A DNA stretch of 64,000 bases from DASRHT01 sp035293765 (GTDB taxonomy: Bacteria > Chloroflexota > Ktedonobacteria > Ktedonobacterales > Ktedonobacteraceae). Under the pieces are notes generated by a model that did no database searches, was not told where the DNA came from, and worked only from the letters and a program-made list of their open reading frames with translations. Each line of letters begins with the position of its first letter. Within the stretch, counting starts at the first letter, position 1. The DNA lies in contig DATGMF010000013.1 in the NCBI GenBank assembly GCA_035293765.1, forward strand, positions 1 through 64,000. The letters are read 5' to 3'. A program made the translations under genes and the position numbers. Positions 1 through 9,364 of the stretch are shown here, piece by piece.

Positions 1-3000
1 CGCTCCCTGTAAGTGCTGCTGCCAGTAGCGCTCCTGCTGTTTGATGCGCTCCCCCTGCAACCACTGTCGTTGCCAGAGCGCATAATCGCCATACTGCACC
101 GCTAAGGGGGTAAGCCTGGCCTGCTCTCCCTGACAGCGAGCCACATAGCACTGCTCCCAATCGCTCAAGAGCACCTGCACCGACCAGGCATCAGTGATCA
201 GATGATGCAGATTCACCAGCAGCACATAGGCTTGCTCTCCCACTTGCAAGAGGCTCACCCGCAGCAAGGGACCCGTCCGCAGGTCAAAGCGCCAGTGCTG
301 CTCCTGCTGCCACAACGCTTGCACCTGCTGCTCCTGTTGCTCGGCTGAGCACTGCCGCAGGTCGTGCTGACTGATCTGAGGCGCCAGCCAGCCATGGATG
401 CGCTGCACCGGTTCTCCATTCTGCTCTTCGAAGGTGGTGCGTAAGCTCTCATGACGGCGCACCACGTCCCATAGGCTTTGCTGCCATGCCCATTCGTTAA
501 GCTCCCCCTGCAAGCGGAAGGCCAGCGGCACGTTGTAGAGCGGCAGCGGCGTCTCTAACTGTTCCAGGAACCAGAGCCGCTGCTGGGCTAAGGCCAGCGG
601 CACGATGCTGCCCCGTTCAGGATCGGCCTGTAAGGGCTGCTCGTCTTGCTCGGCGCCGTCACGTAGTTGGGCCTCGATGCGCTGGGCGAGCCGGGCGATG
701 GTGGGCGCTTCAAAGAGACTGCGTAACGGCAACTCGATGTGCAAGAGCGAGCGCAGCCGCGCGATCACGCGACCGGCCAGCAGTGAATGGCCTCCCAGGG
801 CGAAGAAGTTCTCGTGTCGTCCAATCTGCGGGCGCTCTAAGAGTTGTTCCCACACGCTGGCGATAACCTGCTCCAGTGGAGTAATGGGAGCGACGCTCTC
901 CTGCGCGCTCGTTTGCAGCAGCGTCTGTGGCTCAGGCAGCGCGCGCCGGTCTACTTTGCCATTGGAAGTCAAAGGCAACTCTTGTAACACGATAAATTGC
1001 GCAGGGATCATATATGCGGGTAATAATGTTTCCAGATGTTGCTGCAAAATAGTTGCAGCCTCGCTCTGGGTAAGCTCACCTGTGACATAGGCAATAAGTG
1101 ATTTATCTTCATGATTTTTACCATGCACCACGACCACAGCTTCACGCACAACAGAAGAGCGCAATATGGCCGCCTCGATCTCCCCCAGTTCGATGCGATA
1201 GCCACGCAGCTTGACCTGGTGGTCAACACGCCCCAGAAACTCCAGTACGCCATCGGCTCGATAGCGGACCAGGTCGCCCGTCTTATAACATCTAGAACCG
1301 GGCGTGCGACCGTAGGGATCAGGGATAAAGCGTTCGGCGGTCAACTCGGGCCGGTTCACATAGCCGCGCGCCACGCCCAATCCGCCGATGTAGAGCTCTC
1401 CCGGCACGCCAACGGGCACGGGACACAGGTGCTTATCCAGCACATAGAGCGCGGTATTAGCAATCGGGCGTCCAATGGGGATCTCGCCAGTGTTAGCATC
1501 CCCGGCTGTTACCTCGTAGATACAGCAGCCAACGACCGTCTCAGTCGGGCCATACTCATTGATCAACCTGGTCGCGGGTGCGAACTGACGCCAGAGCTCG
1601 ACGCTTTCCGCACGCAACGCCTCGCCGCCGATGACCAGCGCATTGGCTGAAGCGGCCAGTTCTTGTGGCAACACGAGCTGACCGAGCATATCCAGGTGCG
1701 CCGGCGTAATCTTCAGCAGGCTGAAGCGCAGCCCCTTACGGATAATCTCGGCCAGATGCTCGACAGCCTGCTCCTCCGGCACCAGCACTACCTGCTTGCC
1801 ATGCAGCAGCGCCGGGAAGAGGGATGTTACCGTTAAGTCGAAGGCGAGCGAGGAATGCACCACCGAGCCGTTGCCAGCCGCGACGTTATAATGCTGGCTG
1901 GCCCAGGTCAGGTAGTTGAACAAGCCTCGATGCGAGATCATCACGCCCTTTGGCGTTCCGGTTGAGCCGGAGGTATAGATGACATACGCCAGATTGTCAG
2001 CCGCGACGCTGCGCGCGGGCCTGCCTGTGCTTTGCAACGCGATGGTCGAGGCTTCGAGCCGGGGACAGATGCGGTGAACATGCGCCGGCAACCTGTCACA
2101 CAAATGCTCGTCGGCTAAGATAAGCTTGAGGCGCGCATTCTCGGCGATGTAGGTCATACGATCAGCAGGATAGGAGGGATCGAGAGGCAAGTAGGCTCCT
2201 CCCGCCTTCAATATGCCCAGGATTGTAATCACCAGCTCTGGCGTGCGCTTCATACACACCCCGACCAGCGTATCGGCCCGCACCCCTAACCGTTGCAGGT
2301 AGTGAGCAAGCTGGTTGGCTCGCTGATCCACTGTCCAATAACTCAGATTTTTTTGTCCCGCAACCAGAGCCGTTGCCTCTGGAGTACGATCAACTTGCGC
2401 TTCAAACAAGGTCTGCACATCCATTACAGCGAGTGGCTCGGCTGCGGTTGCATTCCAATCATAGAGTATTTGCTGCTGCTCATCTTGCGTTAACATAGGC
2501 AACGTAGCCCAGGACTGATCGGGATGGGCAACTACCTGCTCTAGCAATGTATGCAAGTGCCCTAGCAGACGCTGCATGGCCGCATCAGTAAAAAGATCGG
2601 CATTGTACTCAACAGAAGTCATCAGGCCGCCAGCTTCTTCCCAGACAAAGAGGCTGAGATCAAGCTTGGTGGTATGATTATGGAGCTGATATGGCTCCAC
2701 GGCCAGACCTGCCAGTTGCAGGTTCTGCATTGTCACATTCTGAAATGCGAATTGCACCTGAAAAAGCGGGTTGCGTGTGACATCGCGTTCAGTAGTGACC
2801 GCTTCAACCACTTGTTCAAAAGGAACATCCTGATGGGTATAGGCATCGAGCACAATCTGGCGCGTGTGCTGCACCACCTCAAGAAATGATGCCTTACCCG
2901 TAAGATTGTTGCGCAGCGCCAGCATATTGATGAAGCAGCCAACCACATTTTCGAACTCGTGACGTGAACGACCGGCAGAAGGCGTACCGATGACGATATC

Positions 3001-3888
3001 TTCCTGCCCGCTGTAACGCGCCAGGAGCAGCGTAAACGCGCTCAAGAGCGTCATATACAGCGTGACCCCCTCCTGCCGGCTCAACGCTTTGAGCTGCTCC
3101 AGCGTATTGCCAGCCAAAAGTCGCCACCGCCGCCCACCGCGATACGTTGGCGCGACCGGGCGAGCTCGCTCCAGCGGCAACTGGAGCGGCTGCACATCTT
3201 TCAACTGTTGCTGCCAGTAGGCGAGCTGGTCGGATGGTCCCTGTAAACGTCTCTTTTGCCAGCTCACAAAATGGCTGTACTGAATGGCCTGTTCCGGCAA
3301 AGAGAGCTCCTGCCCCTGCGCATACGCTGAATACAATTGAGAGAGTTCACGCAAGATGATCTCGCATGACCAGCCATCGGCGATGATATGGTGCATGTTG
3401 AGCAAGAGCAGATGCTCATTATCGGTTAACTGCACAATGGTCATGCGCAGCAGCGGCCCCTGTTGCAGGTCAAATGGGCGGCGCGCATCCTCCAGTAGCA
3501 GGCGATGAGCCTCCTCTGCGCGCACTTCTTCCGGCAAATGGCGCAGATCTTGCTGAAGCAGCGCCATGACCGGCTCATCTTGAATCTGCTGCACCGGCAT
3601 CCCATCTTGCAGGATGAAGATAGTACGCAGAGCTTCGTGCCGCCGCATCACCACCTGTATGCTTTTCCTCAATGCGTCAAGATTGAGCTCTCCATGCAGG
3701 CGAGCAGGAGCAACGATGTTGTAGACGGCGTTTGCCCCTTGCAGTTGTTCAAAAAACCACAGGCGCTGTTGAGCAGTCGAGAGAGGGATGATCGCCTGCT
3801 GTCGGGCCTTCCGTTGCAGAAGCTGCTCCAGCAGGCGGCGCTTTTGCTCCGCCGACAATGCTTGCTGAGATAGAGAAGCCTTACTCAT
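1..3888 (-). CDS. NRPS, modules C-A-PCP-C..., 3' part outside window
   Basis: Non-ribosomal peptide synthetase elongation protein, open through base 1 (1296 codons in the window). Translation by eye gives a short N-terminal linker, then a C domain (about 30-460, HHIIADGW near 166), an A domain (about 490-1000, TSGSTGTPKG core), a PCP (FFALGGHSLL, phosphopantetheine Ser near 1030) and a second C domain (from about 1095, HHLITDAW near 1229). Aligned to GrsA, the specificity residues read D-L-T-K-V-G-E-V-G-K, one substitution from the classical Asn code, so Asn is predicted. The ATG at 3888 overlaps the upstream NRPS stop (TAATG), which implies translational coupling and a collinear assembly line. 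No TE or E domain is seen in the part present. Confidence 0.9.
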   Translation of the reverse strand, partial: MSKASLSQQALSAEQKRRLLEQLLQRKARQQAIIPLSTAQQRLWFFEQLQGANAVYNIVAPARLHGELNLDALRKSIQVVMRRHEALRTIFILQDGMPVQQIQDEPVMALLQQDLRHLPEEVRAEEAHRLLLEDARRPFDLQQGPLLRMTIVQLTDNEHLLLLNMHHIIADGWSCEIILRELSQLYSAYAQGQELSLPEQAIQYSHFVSWQKRRLQGPSDQLAYWQQQLKDVQPLQLPLERARPVAPTYRGGRRWRLLAGNTLEQLKALSRQEGVTLYMTLLSAFTLLLARYSGQEDIVIGTPSAGRSRHEFENVVGCFINMLALRNNLTGKASFLEVVQHTRQIVLDAYTHQDVPFEQVVEAVTTERDVTRNPLFQVQFAFQNVTMQNLQLAGLAVEPYQLHNHTTKLDLSLFVWEEAGGLMTSVEYNADLFTDAAMQRLLGHLHTLLEQVVAHPDQSWATLPMLTQDEQQQILYDWNATAAEPLAVMDVQTLFEAQVDRTPEATALVAGQKNLSYWTVDQRANQLAHYLQRLGVRADTLVGVCMKRTPELVITILGILKAGGAYLPLDPSYPADRMTYIAENARLKLILADEHLCDRLPAHVHRICPRLEASTIALQSTGRPARSVAADNLAYVIYTSGSTGTPKGVMISHRGLFNYLTWASQHYNVAAGNGSVVHSSLAFDLTVTSLFPALLHGKQVVLVPEEQAVEHLAEIIRKGLRFSLLKITPAHLDMLGQLVLPQELAASANALVIGGEALRAESVELWRQFAPATRLINEYGPTETVVGCCIYEVTAGDANTGEIPIGRPIANTALYVLDKHLCPVPVGVPGELYIGGLGVARGYVNRPELTAERFIPDPYGRTPGSRCYKTGDLVRYRADGVLEFLGRVDHQVKLRGYRIELGEIEAAILRSSVVREAVVVVHGKNHEDKSLIAYVTGELTQSEAATILQQHLETLLPAYMIPAQFIVLQELPLTSNGKVDRRALPEPQTLLQTSAQESVAPITPLEQVIASVWEQLLERPQIGRHENFFALGGHSLLAGRVIARLRSLLHIELPLRSLFEAPTIARLAQRIEAQLRDGAEQDEQPLQADPERGSIVPLALAQQRLWFLEQLETPLPLYNVPLAFRLQGELNEWAWQQSLWDVVRRHESLRTTFEEQNGEPVQRIHGWLAPQISQHDLRQCSAEQQEQQVQALWQQEQHWRFDLRTGPLLRVSLLQVGEQAYVLLVNLHHLITDAWSVQVLLSDWEQCYVARCQGEQARLTPLAVQYGDYALWQRQWLQGERIKQQERYWQQHLQGA

Positions 3889-6800
3889 TACGACACCATG
3901 CTTTCATCTGACAATTCGCCAAGAAGGTGTTCAACTTCATCATCAGAAAGTTCGTCCAGTACACCAAGCAGGTCTTGATAGTTGCGATGGTTCAGATCGC
4001 CGATCTCTTCCAGCTCTGATGCTGGTCCGGAGGTAGGCGATACATCGCCCACGGACGCGATAAATCGGGTCCCTACGGATTGTTGTTCGAGCACGGCGGC
4101 CAGGCCGGCAATCGTGGGCGTATCGAAGAACGAGCGCAGGGTTATGTCAACCTGGAAGGTGCGACGCATGCGTGAGAGAATGCGCGTTGCCAGCAACGAG
4201 TGGCCGCCCAGGCGGAAGAAATTATCGTGTATGCCAATCTGCTCCACGCCCAGTATCTGCCGCCACATATCGGCCAGCACGCATTCGATGGGACTGGAGG
4301 GCTTGACGAGTTGCACCTCGACCTCGCTGCGCTGTCCTGCGGGAGCGGGGAGAGCCCGGCGATCCACCTTGCCGTTTGGCGTCAAGGGCAAGACATCCAG
4401 TTGCATAAAGAATGCAGGCACCATATACTCCGGCAGACGTTCGTGCAGGTAACAGCGAAGGTCCGCCACCGCCAGGGACTGATCCTGCTGGGCAACAATA
4501 TAGGCCACCAGGCGTTTCTCGCCAGCTTCGTCTTCCCAGAGCGTTACCACATTTTCCTGCACTGCCGGATGTTTGCTCAGCACCGCCTCGATCTCGCCCA
4601 GTTCGATGCGGAAGCCGCGCAGCTTGATCTGATTATCAATGCGACCCAGGTACTCGATAGCGCCATCAGGCAGGTAGCGAGCGAGATCGCCCGTCTTATA
4701 GAGCCGCTCACCATTCGAGGCGAAGGGATGGGGAATAAAGCGTTCAGCCGTGAGTTCAGGCCGCTGATAGTAGCCACGCGCCAGCCCGATGCCGCCAATA
4801 TAGAGCTCGCCAGCCACTCCTATCGGCACCGGATGCAGGTGACGATCCAGCAGATAGATCTGGATATTGTCAATCGGGTAGCCAATCGGCACAAACTCAT
4901 AGGGCGAGTTGCGCAGGCAGGACCAGTAAGTCACGTCGATAGCAGCTTCCGTCGGGCCATACAGGTTATACAGGTTGGCGGACAGCCGCTCGAAGAACTC
5001 CTGCTGCAGGGCATACGGCAGCGCCTCGCCACTGCAAATCACACGCTTGAGGCTGCGACACTGCGCGGCCAGTGGCTCTTGCAAAAAGACCGCGAGCATA
5101 CTTGGCACAAAGTGCAGGGTCGTAATCCGCTGCTCACTAATCAAGCGGGCCAGGTACTCACTATCCTGGTGGCCGCCAGAACGGGCCAGGACGAGCGTAG
5201 CGCCGGTAATCAGCGGCCAGAAAAATTCCCAGACCGAGACATCGAAGCTTATCGGCGTCTTCTGCAACACCCGATCCGTCCCGTTGAGCTGGTATGCCTC
5301 CTGCATCCATAGCAGGCGATTGCCTAAGCCCTGATGGGTATTCATCGCCCCCTTTGGCCGCCCGGTCGAGCCGGAAGTGTAGATCATATAGGCCAGATTC
5401 GCCGGTATAACGCTACTTACCACGGGCTCGGCGCTGACATGAGCAAGCGTTGAACCAGTCTGATCCAGGCAGATAACCTGCGTGCTATGCTCCGGCAAGA
5501 GTTTCAGCAGGTGTTGCTGAGTAATCAGAACATGTACGCGAGAATCTTCTAACATGTAGGCCAGACGATCTTTTGGATAGCCCGGATCTAAGGGCACGTA
5601 CGCTCCACCGGCTTTAAGAATGCCGACCAGCGCCACCACCAGTTCCAGAGAGCGCTCCATGCAAACGCCAACCAGGACATCGGGACCGACGCCGCGCTGC
5701 TGAAGGGTGCGAGCCAGTTGATTGCTGCGTCGCTCCAGCTCGCCATAGCTGAGTTCCTGCCCCTCAAAGACAAGCGCCGTGTGCTGAGGATGCCGCAACG
5801 CCTGCTCTTGAATCAACTGGTGAATACAGCGCGCCGGATAAGGGGTCGCGGTATCGTTCCATTGTCCGACGATTTTTTCATGTTCCGCCGGTGTCAAAAG
5901 CGACAACTGCGACAGGCGGAGGTCCAGATTTGCTATCATTCGTTGTAGCAGCAACTGGAAGTGAGCAACCATGCGCCCAATCGTCTCCGTTTTAAAGAGA
6001 TCGGTGTTATATTCCCAGACCAGAGTAATTGCCGACGGCTCTTTTTGCCCATCGACCAGCTTAAAGCGAGGAGCCGCCGTCACGTTCATATCAAATTTTG
6101 CCGAGCCGTTATTGATGCCATCGAGCAATTCCAGCTCCAAGCCTGGCAGCTCTAGCTGTGGCGCCGTCGAGTCGTGGAAGCTAAACATCACCTGGAAGAG
6201 CGGGTTATGACTGAGATCGCGCTCCACGCGCGAAACCTCAACCATTTTGTCGAATGGCACATCCTGGTTCTCATACGCCTCCATCGCTAGCGTGTGGAGC
6301 TGGTGGAGGAGGTCGCGCAGGGTCAGATCAGCGCCGAGCTGGATGCGCAGGACGATATTATTGACCAGCATCCCCATGATCCCCTCCGTCTCCTTCCAGC
6401 GCCGGTTGGCAATTGCTGAACCCAGACAGAAGTCGTTCTGATCCGCGTAGCGCGCCATCAGAATAGAGAACGCCGTGAGCATCACCGTATAAAGCGTTAC
6501 CCCTTCGCGATTCCCCACCGCTCGCAGATCGTTATAGAGCTGACCGGGCAGTTCCAGACGGGCAGCGGCCCCTTTAAAACGCTGCATCGAAGGGCGAGGA
6601 TAATCTGTCGGCAACTTTAGCAACGTCGGCACCCCGCGCAGCTTCTCTCGCCAGTAATTCAATTGTTGTTCCCGTACCCCGCTTTGCATCCACTGGCGAT
6701 GCCAGGCCACAAAATCCGCGAACTGGATCGTTAACTCCGGCAGCGGCGACTTTTCTCCGTTCACAAAGGCCCGATACAACGCCAGGAACTCACGCAGGAA

Positions 6801-9197
6801 GACATTCAAAGACCAGCCATCATGGACCAGGTGATGTTCAACATGAATTAACCCATAATGCTGGTCCTCCAGTCGCACTAACATCCAGCGGACAAGTGGC
6901 AGGCATGTCAGATCGAACAGGCGCCGGCTCTCCTGCTGTATTAGTTGCTGGAATTGCTCATCACGCTGCTCAGCCGGATAGTGGCGCAGATCAACCTGCG
7001 GGAGCGAGAAGGGTGTAAACTCGTGAATGAGCTGGTAAGGCTGCTCGTCAACCTCTTTCACCGTTGTGCGGAAGATCTCGTGGCGGCGCAAAATCTCGTT
7101 CAGCGCCCACTCGACGGCGTTCACCTGAAGATCCCCTTTAAAGCGCAGCGTGGCCTGGAAGTGATAGGAGGTATTGCTGGGATCGAGATGAGACATAAAC
7201 CAGACACGCTCCTGCGAGAACGAAAGCGGTATCAGCGTATCCCGTCCTACCGGCATGATCATCGGCACTTCTTCAGCCTCTGCGTTTTGAGCAGCTTGCT
7301 CAACCAGTTCAGCCAGTTGCGCCACCGTCGGCGCCTGGAAAATCGACACCAGCGGAAGCTTTATACGGAAGGTGGCGCAGATGCGAGACATAATCTGGGT
7401 AGCCAGCAGCGAATAGGCGCCCAGCATAAAAACATTATCATAGATGCTCATCTGCTCAAGATGAAGTTGCTCCTGGCAGATTTCAAGCAGCATTCGCTCA
7501 GTCTCTGTTCGCGGAAGAACCAGCCCGTCGGCATCTTCCGTATCCTGGAATACCGGCTCTGGTAAAGCCTTGCGATCAACTTTCCCACTCTGCGTCAGTG
7601 GCAACGCATCGAGGAACGTAAATGCCGTGGGGATCATATATTCAGGCAGCAGGTTGCTCAGGAAGGTACGCAGTTCTGCATTGGATATCTCTTCTTTTAC
7701 TATCAGATAAGCAACCAGGCAAAGATTACTTTCGCTCCTCGTATAAGCGATCACCACCGCTTCCTGGACTGCTGGATGCTGGCTCAGCGCGGTCTCGATG
7801 TCTCCCAGCTCAACGCGGAAGCCGCGTATCTTGACCTGGTGGTCGCTGCGCCCAACAAATTCAATCTGTCCATCTTCGCGATAACGGCAGACATCACCAG
7901 TATGGTAGAGTAGCGCGCCCGGCTGCGTGCCAAAGGGATGAGGAACAAAACGTTCCGCAGTCCAGGCTGGCTGGCGGAAATAGCCTCGCGAAAGCCCTTC
8001 TCCGCCCAGATACAACTCGCCTTCCTGACCCACAGGCACCGGACGATAGGATTTATCCAGGATATAGGTTTGAACATTGGTAATCGCTGTCCCAATCGTG
8101 GGGATCTGCATAGACAGGTCCGCCCGCACCGTTGGCACAACGCCCGAAGTGCTCACGATGGTATTCTCGGTTGGGCCATAGTTATTGACCAGGGTAAAGG
8201 GAAGATCGACAGGCGCGAAGTAATGCAGGCGATCACCACCCGTCAATAGATAACGCAGCGTTCCCTGCGCAGGCCAGGAAAGCTTCAGCAGTCCTTCCGC
8301 CATTTGCGTTGGCGCGGTACAGATAGTGATTTGCTGCTCCAACAGCCATGCTTGCAGCAATTCGGCGGAGAGGCGCACCTCGTCCTCCGGCAGATAGATG
8401 CTGCCACCGGAGATAAGCGAGGGCCAGATCTCCCATTGAGCTGCATCAAAGCTTACTCCCGCCAGGCAAGATTCCCGGTCTCGTGCCGTCTGCTCAAAGC
8501 GTTGCTGCTTCCAGCTCACAAGATTGAGGAGGTTGCGGTGCGATATCTGTACGCCCTTAGGTTGACCCGTCGAGCCTGAAGTATAAATGACGTAGGCCAG
8601 ATGCTCTGCACGCGTCCGGTTCTCCAGATTGAGCTTTGATTCGCTGGCAAATAACTCTTTGGCATTATCAATACACAGAACCTCGGTCCCCTCTCCGAAC
8701 TTCGTAGGGGCCTGATTTATCGCGTCCGATTTATCGCGTCCACCTGTCGAGAACAGGGAGAGCAAATGCTGCTGCGTCAGTAAAACCGGCGGCTGGATCT
8801 CCTGGATCATATTCGTCAGGCGAGCTGCTGGATAAGAAGGGTCCAGAGGAATGTACGTGCCACCGGCCTTCATGATTGCCAGCAGGGCAATAATTAGCTC
8901 TGGAGAACGCTCAATGCAAACACAGACAGGCACCTCCGGCCCCACCCCTTTACGGCGCAGCGCATGCGCCAACTGGTTTGCACGCTCGTTCATTTCTTGA
9001 TAGGTAAACCGTACATACGTATGAGGGCTTGCCAGGGCAACATTATGTGGTACACGTAGCGCCTGTGCTTCAATTAACTGATGGATCATACGTTGCCCAT
9101 GAAAGGGAATGGCCCTCTTCTCAACCTGTGGGTGCTGTCGCTCGTTCGCGACTGGAAGATCCGTATTCACTGTGTTGACCATGTCGAGCATATCCAT
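3888..9197 (-). CDS. NRPS, initiation plus second module (A-PCP-C-A-PCP)
   Basis: Peptide synthetase of 1769 aa from the ATG at 9197, chosen because GAGGAAA lies 6-7 nt upstream; ATGs at 9218 and 9275 are alternatives. Domains: A1 (about 35-570, no C domain before it, so a starter module), PCP1 (Ser near 593, with the unusual core LGAYSLL instead of LGGHSLL), C (about 655-1095, HHLVHDGW near 789), A2 (about 1110-1640), PCP2 (LGGHSLL near 1666) and an acidic tail ending LSDDEVEHLLGELSDE that may dock to the next protein. The A2 code reads D-V-W-H-I-S-L-I-D-K, a classical Ser code. A1 reads D-A-W-T-L-G-N-I-V, closest to Leu-type codes and uncertain. A1 and the C-terminal region each carry a dispersed-repeat insertion (near 8703-8740 and 4054-4078). 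Confidence 0.93.
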   Translation of the reverse strand: MDMLDMVNTVNTDLPVANERQHPQVEKRAIPFHGQRMIHQLIEAQALRVPHNVALASPHTYVRFTYQEMNERANQLAHALRRKGVGPEVPVCVCIERSPELIIALLAIMKAGGTYIPLDPSYPAARLTNMIQEIQPPVLLTQQHLLSLFSTGGRDKSDAINQAPTKFGEGTEVLCIDNAKELFASESKLNLENRTRAEHLAYVIYTSGSTGQPKGVQISHRNLLNLVSWKQQRFEQTARDRESCLAGVSFDAAQWEIWPSLISGGSIYLPEDEVRLSAELLQAWLLEQQITICTAPTQMAEGLLKLSWPAQGTLRYLLTGGDRLHYFAPVDLPFTLVNNYGPTENTIVSTSGVVPTVRADLSMQIPTIGTAITNVQTYILDKSYRPVPVGQEGELYLGGEGLSRGYFRQPAWTAERFVPHPFGTQPGALLYHTGDVCRYREDGQIEFVGRSDHQVKIRGFRVELGDIETALSQHPAVQEAVVIAYTRSESNLCLVAYLIVKEEISNAELRTFLSNLLPEYMIPTAFTFLDALPLTQSGKVDRKALPEPVFQDTEDADGLVLPRTETERMLLEICQEQLHLEQMSIYDNVFMLGAYSLLATQIMSRICATFRIKLPLVSIFQAPTVAQLAELVEQAAQNAEAEEVPMIMPVGRDTLIPLSFSQERVWFMSHLDPSNTSYHFQATLRFKGDLQVNAVEWALNEILRRHEIFRTTVKEVDEQPYQLIHEFTPFSLPQVDLRHYPAEQRDEQFQQLIQQESRRLFDLTCLPLVRWMLVRLEDQHYGLIHVEHHLVHDGWSLNVFLREFLALYRAFVNGEKSPLPELTIQFADFVAWHRQWMQSGVREQQLNYWREKLRGVPTLLKLPTDYPRPSMQRFKGAAARLELPGQLYNDLRAVGNREGVTLYTVMLTAFSILMARYADQNDFCLGSAIANRRWKETEGIMGMLVNNIVLRIQLGADLTLRDLLHQLHTLAMEAYENQDVPFDKMVEVSRVERDLSHNPLFQVMFSFHDSTAPQLELPGLELELLDGINNGSAKFDMNVTAAPRFKLVDGQKEPSAITLVWEYNTDLFKTETIGRMVAHFQLLLQRMIANLDLRLSQLSLLTPAEHEKIVGQWNDTATPYPARCIHQLIQEQALRHPQHTALVFEGQELSYGELERRSNQLARTLQQRGVGPDVLVGVCMERSLELVVALVGILKAGGAYVPLDPGYPKDRLAYMLEDSRVHVLITQQHLLKLLPEHSTQVICLDQTGSTLAHVSAEPVVSSVIPANLAYMIYTSGSTGRPKGAMNTHQGLGNRLLWMQEAYQLNGTDRVLQKTPISFDVSVWEFFWPLITGATLVLARSGGHQDSEYLARLISEQRITTLHFVPSMLAVFLQEPLAAQCRSLKRVICSGEALPYALQQEFFERLSANLYNLYGPTEAAIDVTYWSCLRNSPYEFVPIGYPIDNIQIYLLDRHLHPVPIGVAGELYIGGIGLARGYYQRPELTAERFIPHPFASNGERLYKTGDLARYLPDGAIEYLGRIDNQIKLRGFRIELGEIEAVLSKHPAVQENVVTLWEDEAGEKRLVAYIVAQQDQSLAVADLRCYLHERLPEYMVPAFFMQLDVLPLTPNGKVDRRALPAPAGQRSEVEVQLVKPSSPIECVLADMWRQILGVEQIGIHDNFFRLGGHSLLATRILSRMRRTFQVDITLRSFFDTPTIAGLAAVLEQQSVGTRFIASVGDVSPTSGPASELEEIGDLNHRNYQDLLGVLDELSDDEVEHLLGELSDESMVS
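4054..4078. repeat. Dispersed repeat, family A, inside NRPS C-terminal tail
   Basis: Single copy of the core GACGCGATAAATC followed by GGTCCCTACGG. It sits in the linker after PCP2 of the first NRPS, where it encodes part of VGTRFIASV in the minus-strand frame. It is nearly identical to the copies in the PHP hydrolase and in carA. Confidence 0.6.
8703..8740. repeat. Dispersed repeat, family A, inside NRPS A1 domain
   Basis: Two tandem copies of the ATTTATCGCGTC core follow GTAGGGGC. The same core in either orientation recurs at 4054, 18454, 26739, 39800 and 39836. In the NRPS frame it encodes roughly RDKSDAIN, between the A-domain A2 and A3 motifs, a stretch that varies in length in the family, so the reading frame survives. 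Confidence 0.6.
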
Positions 9198-9249
9198 AGC
9201 TATTTTCCTCGCGATCATAAAAACTTTCTTCTCAATACGTAACCAAGAG

Positions 9250-9345
9250 ACCGACCAGGGATCGGGCAACCGCAAGGGTTGCCCCTACGATATCAGCCAG
9301 GGACTGACCAGGGACCGGGCAACCGCAAGGGTTGCCCCTACAGTC
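9250..9345. repeat. Two tandem copies of dispersed repeat, family B
   Basis: Upstream of the NRPS start, the unit GGGCAACCGCAAGGG followed by TTGCCCCTAC occurs twice, each copy preceded by GACCAGGGA. Each unit is an imperfect palindrome that could form a hairpin. Related copies lie at 14298, 34476 and 36352. The 167-bp gap between the permease stop and the NRPS start holds little else. Confidence 0.7.
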
Positions 9346-9364
9346 TCATCCGTATGCCTGATGT

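Noticed and set aside
4200..5312. 370-codon plus-strand ORF, and similar long ORFs opposite carB, the flavoprotein and pyrC
   Set aside because: They lie antisense to genes with full domain content; their sequences are low in recognisable motifs and follow the codon structure of the opposite strand.
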